Positions 16,902 to 28,400 of a stretch of DNA of 64,000 nt are shown here, in pieces. Position numbers and translations under genes: made by a program. Position 1 is the first letter of the stretch. Each line of letters begins with the position of its first letter. A model generated the notes under the pieces. That model ran no database searches, was not told where the DNA came from, and worked only from the letters and a program-made list of their open reading frames with translations. Origin of the DNA: Chlamydia muridarum str. Nigg. GTDB taxonomy: Bacteria; Chlamydiota; Chlamydiia; Chlamydiales; Chlamydiaceae. The DNA is taken from contig NC_002620.2 of the NCBI RefSeq assembly GCF_000006685.1, positions 282,801-346,800 on the forward strand, in the 5' to 3' direction.

Positions 16902-19115
16902 GTGGATCCTTTCTTCTTAAATACACAACATGTAGAGCTTCTTGTTTCAGGGAAACAGAGTAGCCCGCAAGATCTTTTAGGAATTGTTTCTGAAAGTCTG
17001 AATCAGGATCGGATAGTTCTTTTTCGTCCTGGAGCAAAGACTGTTTTTGTTGAGCTGCAAGGAAAGATTCAGCAAGCAGAATCGCATCATTCAGGGATTT
17101 TTTCTCTCCCTGTCACGAAAGGAATTTCTCCTCAAGACTATCGAGTGTATCATCAAAATGGTCTATTAGCTCATGATCCCTATGCATTTCCTTTGCTTTG
17201 GGGAGAAATCGATTCTTTTTTATTCCATGAAGGGACCCATCAGCATATCTATGATCGCATGGGTGCTATTCCTTGTGAAATTGGAGGGGTGCCTGGAGTG
17301 CGGTTTGTTATTTGGGCTCCGCATGCTCAAAGAGTTTCTGTTGTTGGAGATTTTAACTGCTGGCATGGACTTGTTAACCCTCTTCATAAAGTTTCAGATC
17401 AAGGAGTTTGGGAGTTATTTGTTCCTGGCCTCACGGCAGGTTCTTGTTATAAGTGGGAAATAGTTACAGCATCTGGTCAGGTTCTTATCAAATCTGATCC
17501 TTATGGTAAATTTTTTGGATCTCCTCCGCAAAGCGTTTCTGTTGTTGTGGATGATCGCTATGAGTGGGGAGATAAAGAGTGGTTAGACGAGCGCTCTAAA
17601 AAAGCCGAAGGCCCTATGAATATTTATGAAGTGCATGTAGGGTCTTGGAGATGGCAAGAAGAGCAGCCTTTAAATTATAGAGAGTTAGCTGATCAACTGT
17701 CCCTCTATTGTAAGCAGATGCATTATACGCATGTGGAGTTGCTCCCTGTAACAGAGCATCCTTTGAATGAATCTTGGGGATATCAAACAACAGGATATTA
17801 TGCTCCAACTAGTCGTTACGGTTCTTTTGAGGATTTACAGTATTTTATAGATACCATGCATCAGCATGGTATTGGGGTTATTTTGGACTGGGTTCCGGGA
17901 CATTTCCCTGTAGATTCTTTTGCAATGAGTAATTTTGATGGTACACCATTATACGAGTATACTAGAAATCCTAGTCCATTGCATCCTCATTGGCATACAT
18001 ATACCTTTGATTATGCCAAGCCTGAGGTTTGTAATTTCTTATTAGGGAGTGCTCTATTTTGGATAGATAAAATGCATATAGATGGTATCCGAGTCGATGC
18101 TGTTTCTTCCATGCTTTATCTTGATTATGGACGAAATCCAGGGGAGTGGATTCCGAATCGCTATGGGGGAAGAGAAAACCTTGATGCAGTCCGTTTTCTT
18201 CAGCAATTTAACACAATCATTCATGAGAAGTATCCAGGTGTCTTGACCTTTGCTGAAGAGTCTACAACATTCCCCAAGATCACTGTGTCTGTGGAAGAAG
18301 GAGGATTAGGTTTTGATTATAAATGGAATATGGGCTGGATGCATGATACATTGCATTATTTTGAAAAAGATTTTCCTTACCGGCCATATCATCAAAGCGA
18401 TCTGACTTTCCCTCAGTGGTATGCCTTTAGTGAAAGGTTCTTGCTACCATTTTCTCATGACGAGGTAGTTCATGGGAAACGGAGTTTAATTGGTAAAATG
18501 CCTGGGGATGCCTGGAGACAGTTCGCTCAGTTACGTTTGCTATTGGGGTATCAAATCTGTCAACCAGGGAAGAAATTGCTCTTTATGGGCGGAGAATTTG
18601 GGCAAGGACGAGAGTGGTCGCCGAATCGCGAATTGGATTGGGATTTATTGGATATCCATTACCATCAGGGAGTACATTTATGCTCTCAAAAGTTAAACTC
18701 CTTATATGTGAATAGCCCTCAGTTGTGGAAAGGAGATCATTTACCACAGAGTTTTCGTTGGATAGATTTTAGTGATACTCGTAATGGTGTTGTTGCTTAT
18801 TTGCGATTTGCTTCTGATGAGGATAAGGAAGCATTGCTTTGCGTGCATCATTTTGGCGTGAATCATTTCCTTCATTACATTTTACCGATGCTCCCTATGA
18901 AATCGTGTTCTTTGCTTATGAATACAGACGATTTAGCGTTTGGGGGATCGGGCAAAGGTTTTCGAAATCCCAAAATGTTAACTCCTGAAATGGTTAGAAA
19001 AGAGAAAACCTCTTCAGAACTAGCTCCTCTGGATGATGATGGTAGCGTTGCTTGGGGATTAGATATCGAGATGCCTCCGTCAGCAACGCTCATTTTTTCT
19101 GTAACACTACAATAA
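16902..19115 (+). CDS. glgB: 1,4-alpha-glucan branching enzyme (CT866)
   Basis: GlgB makes alpha-1,6 branches in glycogen, which chlamydiae store in the inclusion. The 737-residue protein has the N-terminal GlgB module, a CBM48 (VRFVIWAPHAQRVSVVGDFN), a GH13 barrel and a C-terminal beta domain. Active-site motifs are intact: DWVPGHF (region I), DGIRVDAVSSMLY with the nucleophile Asp (II), TFAEEST with the acid/base Glu (III) and FSHDEVVHGK (IV). The only suitable start is the GTG at 16902, because the nearby ATG frame closes at once. The stop lies two bases from the end of the convergent ChlaDub2 gene, leaving no room for a separate terminator. Confidence 0.97.
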   Translation: MDPFFLNTQHVELLVSGKQSSPQDLLGIVSESLNQDRIVLFRPGAKTVFVELQGKIQQAESHHSGIFSLPVTKGISPQDYRVYHQNGLLAHDPYAFPLLWGEIDSFLFHEGTHQHIYDRMGAIPCEIGGVPGVRFVIWAPHAQRVSVVGDFNCWHGLVNPLHKVSDQGVWELFVPGLTAGSCYKWEIVTASGQVLIKSDPYGKFFGSPPQSVSVVVDDRYEWGDKEWLDERSKKAEGPMNIYEVHVGSWRWQEEQPLNYRELADQLSLYCKQMHYTHVELLPVTEHPLNESWGYQTTGYYAPTSRYGSFEDLQYFIDTMHQHGIGVILDWVPGHFPVDSFAMSNFDGTPLYEYTRNPSPLHPHWHTYTFDYAKPEVCNFLLGSALFWIDKMHIDGIRVDAVSSMLYLDYGRNPGEWIPNRYGGRENLDAVRFLQQFNTIIHEKYPGVLTFAEESTTFPKITVSVEEGGLGFDYKWNMGWMHDTLHYFEKDFPYRPYHQSDLTFPQWYAFSERFLLPFSHDEVVHGKRSLIGKMPGDAWRQFAQLRLLLGYQICQPGKKLLFMGGEFGQGREWSPNRELDWDLLDIHYHQGVHLCSQKLNSLYVNSPQLWKGDHLPQSFRWIDFSDTRNGVVAYLRFASDEDKEALLCVHHFGVNHFLHYILPMLPMKSCSLLMNTDDLAFGGSGKGFRNPKMLTPEMVRKEKTSSELAPLDDDGSVAWGLDIEMPPSATLIFSVTLQ

Positions 19116-19117
19116 TG

Positions 19118-20125
19118 TTAATGTGATGGCCAGTTTAAAGCGGAATATTTGGACATGGATGCTTGGGATGCAGCGCAAAATCTAGTGAGCATAGATTTTC
19201 TATCGCATACGCTTACGGGGACTTTATCTTCGAGAGAGAAATCCGGATTTTCAAGGTACCACTCTAAGAATTGGCAGCACCAAACACCACAGCTTAATTC
19301 TCCTAGGGGTTGTACTTGGAATGTTGATCCGATGCAGGTTTGGAAAGGAGTATTAGATTCTCCTTCTGGATAGATATTCCCGAGAGCAGAAGCTAGCTCG
19401 TTTAGTTGTGCTTGGGTTTGTTCAGGATGCCATACAAAGTCGTAAAGGCTATCAAAATATGTGACACATCTTCGGCATATATCTACAATGATTAATGCCC
19501 AGTGGCTATTTCCAACTCGTCCAGAGCGTATGTTTTGTTCCATTTTTGCTAACATAGCTTCTTGTGTATGTGCGTGAGGATCATGCCATAAGATGAATGG
19601 GAAGACACAGGCTTCTCTTAAAAGTTGGTAGTAATTTTCTGGTGTACAGGTAGGAGGACAAGGAAGATCACATTCTCCACATTGTTCGAGGATTTGTTTG
19701 GCAAGTAGGCAGTTACAAATATGTTCGACACAATTGAATTTAGTAAGTGGGGCGAAGATATTCAATGGGAGAACGGTTCCGTATTTTTCGTACATTAGGC
19801 AAGAGTGTTGGAATAGGTGTTCATTATCCCAAGTAGGAACAGGACCAGATAAAGCATCCTCAACATGAGCTAGGAGTCTATCTGCAGGTCCAGAAGGGGC
19901 TTGCGTTGCGGTGTCTATGTCTAAAAGATCTCGGAATGAGTACGCACAGAGGATGAGTCCGCAAGAGAATATAATAAGGAAGAGAACCAACAATACTCTA
20001 ATAACCTTGTCCACTAAAGAAGCCTCTTTAAAAGATTGGGGGGTGGTGGAAAGATTGCTAGAGTCTGAGGTTATAAAGGGAGCCAAGGAAGAAGTGGTTG
20101 GTGGTGGGTTATTCGTTATGTTCAT
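19118..20125 (-). CDS. cdu2: Membrane-anchored deubiquitinase/deneddylase ChlaDub2-type (CT867 homologue)
   Basis: A C48/Ulp1-fold cysteine protease secreted to the host side, where ChlaDubs remove ubiquitin and NEDD8. The 335-residue protein has a short Thr/Ser/Pro N-terminus, one membrane helix at about 41-63 (VIRVLLVLFLIIFSCGLIL), and a protease domain with His208 (GNSHW), Asp225 (TYFDSL), Gln272 and Cys279 (SCGVWCC) as the likely catalytic set. There is no proline-rich spacer, which separates it from the ChlaDub1-type copy at 21.4-22.5 kb. It converges on glgB. Downstream paralogues on the same strand indicate a tandem family. Confidence 0.92.
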   Translation of the reverse strand: MNITNNPPPTTSSLAPFITSDSSNLSTTPQSFKEASLVDKVIRVLLVLFLIIFSCGLILCAYSFRDLLDIDTATQAPSGPADRLLAHVEDALSGPVPTWDNEHLFQHSCLMYEKYGTVLPLNIFAPLTKFNCVEHICNCLLAKQILEQCGECDLPCPPTCTPENYYQLLREACVFPFILWHDPHAHTQEAMLAKMEQNIRSGRVGNSHWALIIVDICRRCVTYFDSLYDFVWHPEQTQAQLNELASALGNIYPEGESNTPFQTCIGSTFQVQPLGELSCGVWCCQFLEWYLENPDFSLEDKVPVSVCDRKSMLTRFCAASQASMSKYSALNWPSH

Positions 20126-20319
20126 AATAAGAAGGTTATTTTGTTATACGACAACCATTATAAATGAATAGAAAGGATTTTGCTATTCAAAGAAATTATA
20201 AAGAAGGCCAGGCAAGATCAGAGAAAAGGTTACAAGCTTCTTCGCAGGCTCATGAGAAGGAAGCAAGATTTTCAGCGGCTTCCAGGATGTTTTTAGAGGT
20301 TCGATCCAGAGGATTGATC

Positions 20320-20773
20320 AAGGGATCTTCTAATTTCAGAAGGATAAAGGGTATCAAGTAGAGATTTTATGTAATGGTACAAATTATCAAAGTAGACCAC
20401 TAGACCACACAACGGATTCTAAGATCTACAAGAACAAATATCCAGAGACTGTCCTCTATTGTGTTAATTTGTTCCGAAGTATTGCATGGTTTGAAGAGTC
20501 TCTTGGCGTGTTTTAGGGACCGGATGATACCAAAAATGAATATAGGAATGATTTGTGCATGTTTTAAATGCTGATGGTAATGTCTGCTAAACAAGAGATG
20601 GGAATAGGGCCATTGGCTTCTCCTGTAAAACACCTAGTTTGTCCGCTAGTATAGAGCAAATTTTTTCTTTAAAATTGAATACTGTGGACGGAGGAAACAG
20701 ACCAATAAGAAAATAAGTTCTGGGTTAAAATATCAAAGAGCTTTGAACAAGTCTCGTTATCCCAAGCTAGTAC
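20320..20773 (-). pseudogene. Decayed protease domain of a third ChlaDub copy
   Basis: Reading the minus strand past the stop of the 156-aa ORF gives a broken but clear match to ChlaDub1: LAWDNETCSKLFDIL, then after an in-frame TAA EKICSILADKLG (intact copy: EEICNTIQDKLK), then in another frame YHQHLKHAQIIPIFIF (YHQLLQQSRVLPFLLW), then WYHPVPKTRQETLQTMQ (WYDPEPTNHQQTLEKMQ), then SLWIFVLVDLRIRCVV and YFDNLYHYI (SHWTVIVVDLDARCIT, YFDSLVNYI). At least three frame changes and several stops are present. The catalytic His codon has become Leu (CTC at 20445-20447). The cysteine box is missing. Domain limits are approximate. Confidence 0.85.
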
Positions 20774-21244
20774 TTAAGATTGAATCCTTTTACGAGTAGA
20801 AATTTCTTCAAAAAACTCTAATACAACTTTCTCTGAAATAATAGGAACAAGAGACTCTTTTGTATTTATAGACTCTAATAGAGGATATGTTGATATGTAC
20901 GGCTTTGCTTTAAGTAGTTCAGGAGTTTTAGGAGCGGGAGCCTTTTCTTCATGGATACTAGGGAGGTGTTGTAAAGATGGAGAAGGTGAGGCAAGGGGAT
21001 AAATGATATCCTCTTTAGGAAGAAGATGTTTTCGGCAGCACCAAGGGAAAGTAGTTATCTCTGAAAAGGTATAAAAGAAGAGAATGAGTCCTAAAGTCAT
21101 AATGACAACTAGCACAGCTAAAGCAATCCGGACAACTTTTTGCAAAAAAGACCACCTATTTCTCTTTTGAACAAGAAGTTGTTGGGGAGACTCATGTAGG
21201 GATGCAGATATTGTTTTAGCAGAGGGATAAGAAGGAGATACCAT
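20774..21244 (-). CDS. N-terminal membrane-anchor fragment of a third ChlaDub paralogue
   Basis: This 156-residue ORF has the layout of a ChlaDub N-terminus: a Ser/Pro-rich start, one membrane helix at about 36-58 (VVRIALAVLVVIMTLGLILF, close to ARIIVALFLILVSLGLILIA in the ChlaDub1-type copy), then a Pro/Lys-rich spacer (HEEKAPAPKTPELLKAKP) and the start of the protease region (KVVLEFFEEI). It stops before any catalytic residue. Remnants of the lost protease domain follow directly downstream. The ORF may still give a small membrane protein of the inclusion or bacterium, or it may simply be the uneroded part of a pseudogene. It is the middle of three co-oriented paralogues. Confidence 0.75.
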   Translation of the reverse strand: MVSPSYPSAKTISASLHESPQQLLVQKRNRWSFLQKVVRIALAVLVVIMTLGLILFFYTFSEITTFPWCCRKHLLPKEDIIYPLASPSPSLQHLPSIHEEKAPAPKTPELLKAKPYISTYPLLESINTKESLVPIISEKVVLEFFEEISTRKRIQS

Positions 21245-21355
21245 AGAGATATTTGCTTAATGCTCAGTTTAACAATTCTTTTTGAAATGAATAATACAAA
21301 TCTTTCTTGTCAGTTCTTCTGATGAAAAGAATCTTGGAAAAGAAATAAACCTTAA

Positions 21356-22465
21356 CTAAGTTGTTGGCCACGAAAGATCGGCGTATTTTTTCATAAGCTT
21401 TTCAAAAGTAGAGTGTAGTGATTGGAGAAGGAGAGTTTTATATGCCAGGGAATCAGGAATTTTTTGCAAAATTCCTGTATGAGAATGGTCCATATACCAC
21501 TTCATGTATTGGCAGCACCACAGACCACAACAGGATCCCATCCAGTTTTGTAAAGATTCGTTAACGGCGACGTGCACATCAAAAGGACAGCCGTTGTTTT
21601 TACATAGCCCTATATTTGCAAGACAACAAGCTAAACTTTTCATTCGACGTTCCATCTCATCTGTTGAGGCGATATAATTAACTAAGCTATCAAAATAAGT
21701 GATGCACCGAGCATCCAAGTCTACAACAATTACTGTCCAGTGACTATTTCCTGGAGTCCCTTGGGAAGCAATCTCTTGCATTTTTTCAAGAGTTTGTTGA
21801 TGGTTTGTGGGCTCAGGATCATACCAAAGTAAGAAGGGCAGTACACGAGACTGTTGCAATAGCTGATGGTAATTTTCAGGAGAACAAGTTATGGGGCATT
21901 GTAGATCTCCAAGAGAGCAGTATTGACCTTGATCAGCTTTTAACTTGTCTTGAATGGTATTACAAATTTCCTCGCGATAGTTGAAAATAGTTAATGGAAT
22001 TAAGCAATCGTTAGGCAAAAGCTTAGGATATTGATCGTGTAAAACGCACATAAACTGAAACATTTGAGAATTATCCAAGATAGCAAGTTCGGGTAGTCGA
22101 CCAGAGCTTAAGTAATCCTGCACTACCTCTTGGGAGAGTAAATTCTCGGAAATTTTTGGATTTTTTTGGGGAAGAGTAGGTTCCTTTTTTTGATAAGGTG
22201 GAGTCGTAGGAACTGGAGGACTAGATATCGGTATCTTAGTAGAAGGTATGGGTAATTCGGTAGTTTTGGTTATACAAAATTTGCAGTTTAACAGATCGGA
22301 GAACCTATAAGCGATAAGGATAAGACCTAAAGAAACAAGAATCAAAAATAAAGCAACGATTATTCTAGCGATTTTCCCTAATAGACTGCTTTGAGAAAAC
22401 AAAGAGGGAGGAGATTTTGGTGCATCAAAAGTCGGCAGTGAGGAAAAACTAGAAATTTTTGCCAT
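21356..22465 (-). CDS. cdu1: Membrane-anchored deubiquitinase/deacetylase ChlaDub1-type (CT868 homologue)
   Basis: In C. trachomatis this protein sits in the inclusion membrane and has deubiquitinating and acetyltransferase activities. The 369-residue product has one membrane helix at about 31-53, a proline-rich spacer at about 70-103 (PIPSTKIPISSPPVPTTPP), and a C48-type protease domain with His242 (GNSHW), Asp259 (TYFDSL) and Cys313 (SCCGLWCC) as the likely triad. The spacer separates ChlaDub1 from ChlaDub2. It begins 78 bases after pmpE on the same strand and could be read from the pmpF-pmpE transcript or its own promoter. Confidence 0.93.
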   Translation of the reverse strand: MAKISSFSSLPTFDAPKSPPSLFSQSSLLGKIARIIVALFLILVSLGLILIAYRFSDLLNCKFCITKTTELPIPSTKIPISSPPVPTTPPYQKKEPTLPQKNPKISENLLSQEVVQDYLSSGRLPELAILDNSQMFQFMCVLHDQYPKLLPNDCLIPLTIFNYREEICNTIQDKLKADQGQYCSLGDLQCPITCSPENYHQLLQQSRVLPFLLWYDPEPTNHQQTLEKMQEIASQGTPGNSHWTVIVVDLDARCITYFDSLVNYIASTDEMERRMKSLACCLANIGLCKNNGCPFDVHVAVNESLQNWMGSCCGLWCCQYMKWYMDHSHTGILQKIPDSLAYKTLLLQSLHSTFEKLMKKYADLSWPTT

Positions 22466-22543
22466 AAATAGAAAAGTAAAAATAAAAAGGAGATATTGTA
22501 CTATTTTCTACTTTTTATACACCAAATCTTTTGTTTAATTATT

Positions 22544-25474
22544 TTAGAAACGTAAAGATACCTCTCCATTCAGATAATTACAGAAAGTGGAAGACGAATA
22601 GTATCCGTGATACTGGAGTTGAAGTGTTGCAAATCGCAAAAGCTGTGTTTTCTGTGAAATTTTATAAGCTAGAGCGTGGCGAGATGCAGGACTTCCATGC
22701 CCAAACCACATACCTTTACCAGCGAGTAATTGGGTAGAGATACTAGGTTCTTGTCTGTAAAGAACAGGTTGGTAAGCAAGCTCTACAGTCCAGGCCTGAG
22801 GTCTATGGGTGGCATTCATGAAGCTACCTTTTACTCCGATAGGAATCAGGACATTGATTAAAGGCGTTTCTGTAATAAAGGTTCTTGGATAGGCTCCTAC
22901 TTCTGTAAAGCTAGACAGCTTAGAATACATACCAATGGCACCTAAGAAAGGAGCTGTAAGTATGTGTGTTCTTCCAAAAGGTTTCAGAGGTAGATCAAAA
23001 AAGACAGCCCCTCCAAAAGTCTGACTATGGAACTCCCCTTGAGACGATAGGTCTTCTCCTTGGGTATAGAAATGGTGGCTGTTGTGATTCCCATAACTAT
23101 AGAGACCAATTAGTTTAGTCAGCATGAGTCCTTCTTGTAAGGACAAAAGCATTTCCCCTTGGCAAGAGTAATTTTTAGAAGACACATAGTTCTTGGCATA
23201 ACGTTCATTGAGTTTTGTATAGGACTGGCTGAATCGTAATGAGAAGGTATGTGTGTTTCCTGTAATCATTCCTGCTGAATATCCGGAGGTATGCATGTGG
23301 AATCCAGGATGGTCTTTTCTAGGTTCTTGATAGACCATCATCCCCAAGCCCCCTCCTGTAATTCCCCAGAAAGGACGATCAAGAAGTTCTTGCCCTGAGC
23401 TATTTTTTAAGTTTTCCGTTGCAAAAAGTATATTCCCCCACAAGGTATTAGCTATTAAAGGGCTTTTATGTTTAGGGCTGGGGATATAACCAGCAGGGAG
23501 CCACGTTAATAATAAAGTTCTATGAAACTGATTAGCTTTTTTCGGATCAGTAATTGTTGCTGGAGGAGTTGTTGTTGGATTTTCAGTTTTTGCCCACCCC
23601 CAGGTCCAAAGTCCTTGCCATCCATAGTGAGGAACATTAACTTTAGAAAAGTCCATGCTTTCGGATTGCAATTGGTTATCACTGGCCTCAGAAATTGCTA
23701 GCATAGGTTGAGCGTACAATGCACGAGAGAGGTCCGTGTTTTCATAGGGAGAATTTCCATCTTCATCAATGAGAGAGAGTGTGGCTCCATTTAATGAGAA
23801 GGAAGCCGCGGTATCTGACGTATATGTTGTAGTGTTACCTTGAGTTGTGCTTATAGGTTCTACCCATAATAGAGGCATCTCTGCTCCATCCTTAAGAATA
23901 GAGGGGAGATTTAATCCAATGTGATTAAGAGTTACGGAAGCATCTGTAGTGGTGGTTGTAGGGGGAGTTTGAGTGGCGTCTGTAGTGCTGTGTTGGTAGC
24001 TGCTTAAAACTGCTCCATTTCCTAAGGCTACAATCCCTCCTGTTTGTGTAAAATTGTTCACTGTGAGCTGAGCACGATCTTCGATACACAGAAGACCGTG
24101 ACTGAGAGTAAGCGTTGCAGGTGTTTTAGTTTGCAAATTAGCCTGAGAAATATCTGCAGAAAGGACAGTCGCTCCAGAGAAAACTACACATCCGGTTTGG
24201 GAGGCATCCTTATTGAAGTCTACGGTAACTCCAGCATTCGTCACTTGAATAGGATCATAGAAAATAAGATTCTGGCTCTTCCCTGCACCAAGTTCTATTC
24301 CTCCAGCGGAATTGTCCATAGTGATCGCATTTCTGTGAGGAGGATTAGTGTTGCTGCTAGATCCGTCCGCATTGGTGGCGTTTGCAGAAATGTTATTATC
24401 AAAAATAATAGCATGGTGATCTGCAGAAATCTTTGAGGTTTCTGTTCCTGTTATATAAATAGCCCCACCTGTGTGATTAGCTATATTGTTTGTAAAATAG
24501 GTTGGCCCATTACCAACAAGATGAAGACAAGGAGCATGAATAGCTCCTCCAAAATTTCTTGAGATATTATCAGAAAAAAAGATTTGACTACCATTATTGG
24601 TGATGTCCAAGCGGGTAGTTACTTTAATAGCTCCTCCATCCCCAGATTCGTTAGTTGCATTATCAACATTTTTAAAACCGTGGTTGCTGTAAAAAACAAT
24701 ATCTCCTTGGTTTCCTATTAGAGAACAGGTTGGAGAGAAGATAGCTCCTCCTGCACAGCCGGAGTTTTGGATGAAAAGCAGATCCTTGTTATTGTTCTCG
24801 AAAGAGCAGCTCGTACTAACGTAAATAGCACCACCTTTCCCTCCCGTCTTAGTTTGTATACAAGAGTTATTTAGGCAAAGAAAGCTCGATTTATTTTCTT
24901 TATAGGCAAAAGTATTAGCACTAATAGCTCCACCTTGAACATAAGCAAAGTTCTTTATGAATCCGACAAGGTTCTGGTTATTGCTTATGTAAACGTCCCC
25001 AGCATGAATTGCCCCGCCTTCGCGTGCTTTGTTTCCTTCATTTTCGGGATCGGTCTGTGTCCACAGTCTATGACAGGTATTATTTTCGAAAAGAACGGGG
25101 CCGATTGTATTATGAATTTTTATAGTAGGAGTGTTTTGAGTTGGGGAACCAATAACCCCTCCACTCTCTGGAGTAAGATTTTTAAAACAAAAAATACCAT
25201 CCTTTTGTGTATCTGAAAAACCTAAGTAATCGGTTACTGTGAAAGCAGCTCCTTCATAAGGAGTTCTTTGTAGGCAAGCCAGAATGCATTTTAGATTATC
25301 CAAATGGTAATCAGTGAGATTATGTGTGTCTCCAAGCAAATTAACCTTGGGAAAAAATAACCCGGTCATATGGTATGGATTTAGTATAGGCTTTAAAAGA
25401 ATCGAAGGAGGGACTTCTCGAGTAAATCCCAGTATAGAGCTTCCAATAAGGACAAAAAAGAACAGTTTTTTCAT
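22544..25474 (-). CDS. pmpE: Polymorphic membrane autotransporter PmpE (CT869 homologue)
   Basis: A 976-residue type V secreted surface protein. It has a signal peptide ([16 protein letters not shown]), a beta-helix passenger carrying about seven GGAI repeats with many FxxN-type motifs up to about residue 350, the middle Pmp domain, and a C-terminal autotransporter barrel ending in Phe (GEVSLRF). Pmps act as adhesins and surface antigens in chlamydiae. The gene begins two bases after the end of pmpF, so the two form an operon. PmpE is assigned over other Pmps by close match to the C. trachomatis protein across the barrel (for example [13 protein letters not shown]). Confidence 0.96.
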
Positions 25475-25476
25475 AG

Positions 25477-28400
25477 TTAAAAGACCAGAGCCCCTCCTGC
25501 ATTCATGTAGTGTGAGACTGTAGAAGTAGCCACCTGCGCTTGATAATTAGCGAATAGTTTAAGATAAGAGAATTTTAGAGAAGATGATCCTCTCCCATAA
25601 AAGGAATGCTTAGCTAAAGGAGTGTTTGTTGTTTCCCAAGAACCATTGTTTTTGATTAAAACGGTATTAAGAATGGGGCGCTTCCAGTAAAGAGTAGGCT
25701 GGTATGCTACCTCCATTTCGCAGGATACAGTTGGCCATTTATTCGAAGAATAAACACCTTTAATTCCTATTGGAGAAACAACAGCTGTATGTGGTTGTTT
25801 TAACGAAAATAATCTAGCCAGGTCTCCCTGCTCCTGGATAGATGCAGGCTCTGTTCGGGAGATGAGAGCTTGAATGAATGGTGTCAACATAATCGATTGG
25901 AAAGGCATACTATCCCGCAGTTCGCAACGTAGAGAGCCCCCCAGAGTCGTAGAGTGAAAGTTCCCTTTAGAAAACTTTTTCGTTCCATAGAAGTTATATG
26001 TTTTATGAGTACCATAGTTATAAGCAGCTGCTCCAATAAGAGCGATACGATCAAACATAGGTTGTTCAAAACACAGAGCGGAGAGATAATAACGAGAAGA
26101 AATTTTATTATTGGTACGTTTCTCTTTCATTGTGTCGGAGGATTGGGAAAAGGAAAATAAAAACTTATGTCCGTGTGCTCCTGATGCTTGTGAAGATATA
26201 GCATATCCTTTCGATGCAGAAGAATATCCGTGATAATCTAAGCGTTTCTGCTGTTTGGTGAATAGCGTAGCTGCAGATCCTTGTAAAGCGAACCAAGAGT
26301 CATCTGGTAGTAATGAACGTAAGTACAGGGTTGTATTTCTTCCAGAAGACACTAAATTATTCGCAATAAGATCCCCTCTACGAGCAGGATCTGCTATATA
26401 TCCGATTGGGGTCCAGCTCACTACTAAGGAGTGTCTAGTGACTGTTACGTCCGTTGTAGCAAGAGGAGTTGTTCCTCCTGTAGAAGCTCTAATGGAAGGA
26501 ATCTTAGCTGTAGTTGTACTGTTGGAATCAAAAGTTTCGCTAGTGTTTTTTTGTTCTTGAATAGAATTGTTGGCTGTTTGAGTCTCTGTACTATTGGTAA
26601 GAGAGACCGTACGGGTGGTTGTCATCCAATTAGATGTCCAGAGTCCTTGGTATCCGTAATGTGGTAAAGAATATAGCGAGGTATTGAGAGTGTTTTTCCA
26701 ATCATTGCTTAACTGCGCATCATTAGTCGTTTCGATATGTAAAATGGGTTGATTTGCTTTTCCTCGGGATAGGTCGCAGCTGTCATAAACTGATTCGTAA
26801 TTTTCATCTACTAACGAGACAAGACCGGAGAAAAAGATCTTTTGAGTTGCCACGTTCTCTGTGCTTACTGGAGCTTGGTTAGAGTTTGTATTCTGTGTCA
26901 TATCTTGGGGATTAACACGAATACGTGGAGCTGTAGTACCTTGGTCATTGAGAAGACCTGGCAAAATGATTCCAAGATGCGTAATAGTGAGAGAAGCGTC
27001 TTTCCCTACAGTAAGAATAGAATCTTGTCCTAAAGCAAGAAGGCTAGTGCTTTCTTGAGTAAGAGGGCCATTGAAAAATTCAAACTCTGCGCCATTTTCT
27101 ATGGACATAGTCCCAAACTTCAAGGTAGTGGGGGAGTCTTTAATTTGGTTATGAGTTTTACTGGCAATCATGTGAGCTTGTAGATCACTGGATATGTTTT
27201 TGTATGAAAACACAACAGCGCCAGAGAACTCATCCGAAGGATTGATGGTAACGGTGTGCGGGCTATTTTCAGGGGGTGTATTAGCTTTTTTTAAGCCTCC
27301 CCATTGAAAAAGATCATAAAAATAGATGCGAGTATCTTTCTTAGCACCAAGAGATAGGGTGATAGGGTTATTGTTGGTTGTTCCAGGAATATAAAAAAGT
27401 TTTCGCAAACCTGCTGACATTCCGGTAGTTGAAAGCTCTGTATTATTGTTGAAGATAATATCCCCAGAGCCAGTATGAATATAGTTCGCAGCTGGGCTTG
27501 CAAATAGGTGAAAAGCTCCTCCATACAGAGCCGAATTATTAAGAAAATAGATAGGACCATTTTCTTGAAAATTAAGGTTGTTGCAGGAAATAGCTCCTGC
27601 TATGTATGAGGCATTATTATTCTCAAAGTAGATAGGGCCTTTATTATTTAGAAGACCAAACTCTCCTCCTGCGCTTATAACTGCTCCATTTCCTTGAGCA
27701 CTAGTGTTATGCCATCCTAAAGCGCTATTATTTATAAAAATAAGCTTATCCTTATTATCTCTAAAAATACACTGTCCCCCGGTGCTGATAGCTCCTCCGT
27801 ATCCTCCATAGTTGGAATTGAAGACTACCGGACCAGTATTGTGTGAGATTTCGCAGGCACCTTGGCAGCCAACAGCTCCTCCTCGAGCAAGAATTGTAGC
27901 AAATGTGTTGGGTATGTGATCAGTAGTATGGTTATTTTCAAAAGCAACTATTCCGGACGTATTTTTGATAACTAGGTTTTGGATTGTGGATACGGCTCCT
28001 CCCATATCCCCAGAAGTGTTATTGATAAAATTTAAGCTATGATTATTAATTAGCTCGATGCTTGATCCGTATAAAGCCCCTCCGCGATTCCTTTCGGTTC
28101 TTAATGCTACTCCTGTAAATTGAGTTCCAATAGTTGTATTATTATAGAACAATATGTTTTGGTTGTTTTTAAAGCTAATAAGGCCTGTAGCATTTATAGC
28201 TCCCCCTCCTCCCTGATGGGTGCAATAATTGTTACAAAAAAACAAGTCTGCATTGTCAATGGCTGTGAAAGAAGTCATAGACTCAACAAAAGCTCCACTA
28301 GAGTTTGTAGTGCTTAAACCTCTCGAAAACCATTGATCCTGCGTACAACTTGAAATAGTAAAGTTCCCTCTATAATTAGAAACATTTGCGTAAGTGATGT

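Noticed and set aside
20164..20361. 65-aa plus-strand ORF next to the ChlaDub genes
   Set aside because: It lies opposite the eroded end of the third ChlaDub copy and has no family features; it looks like a chance frame in decayed sequence.
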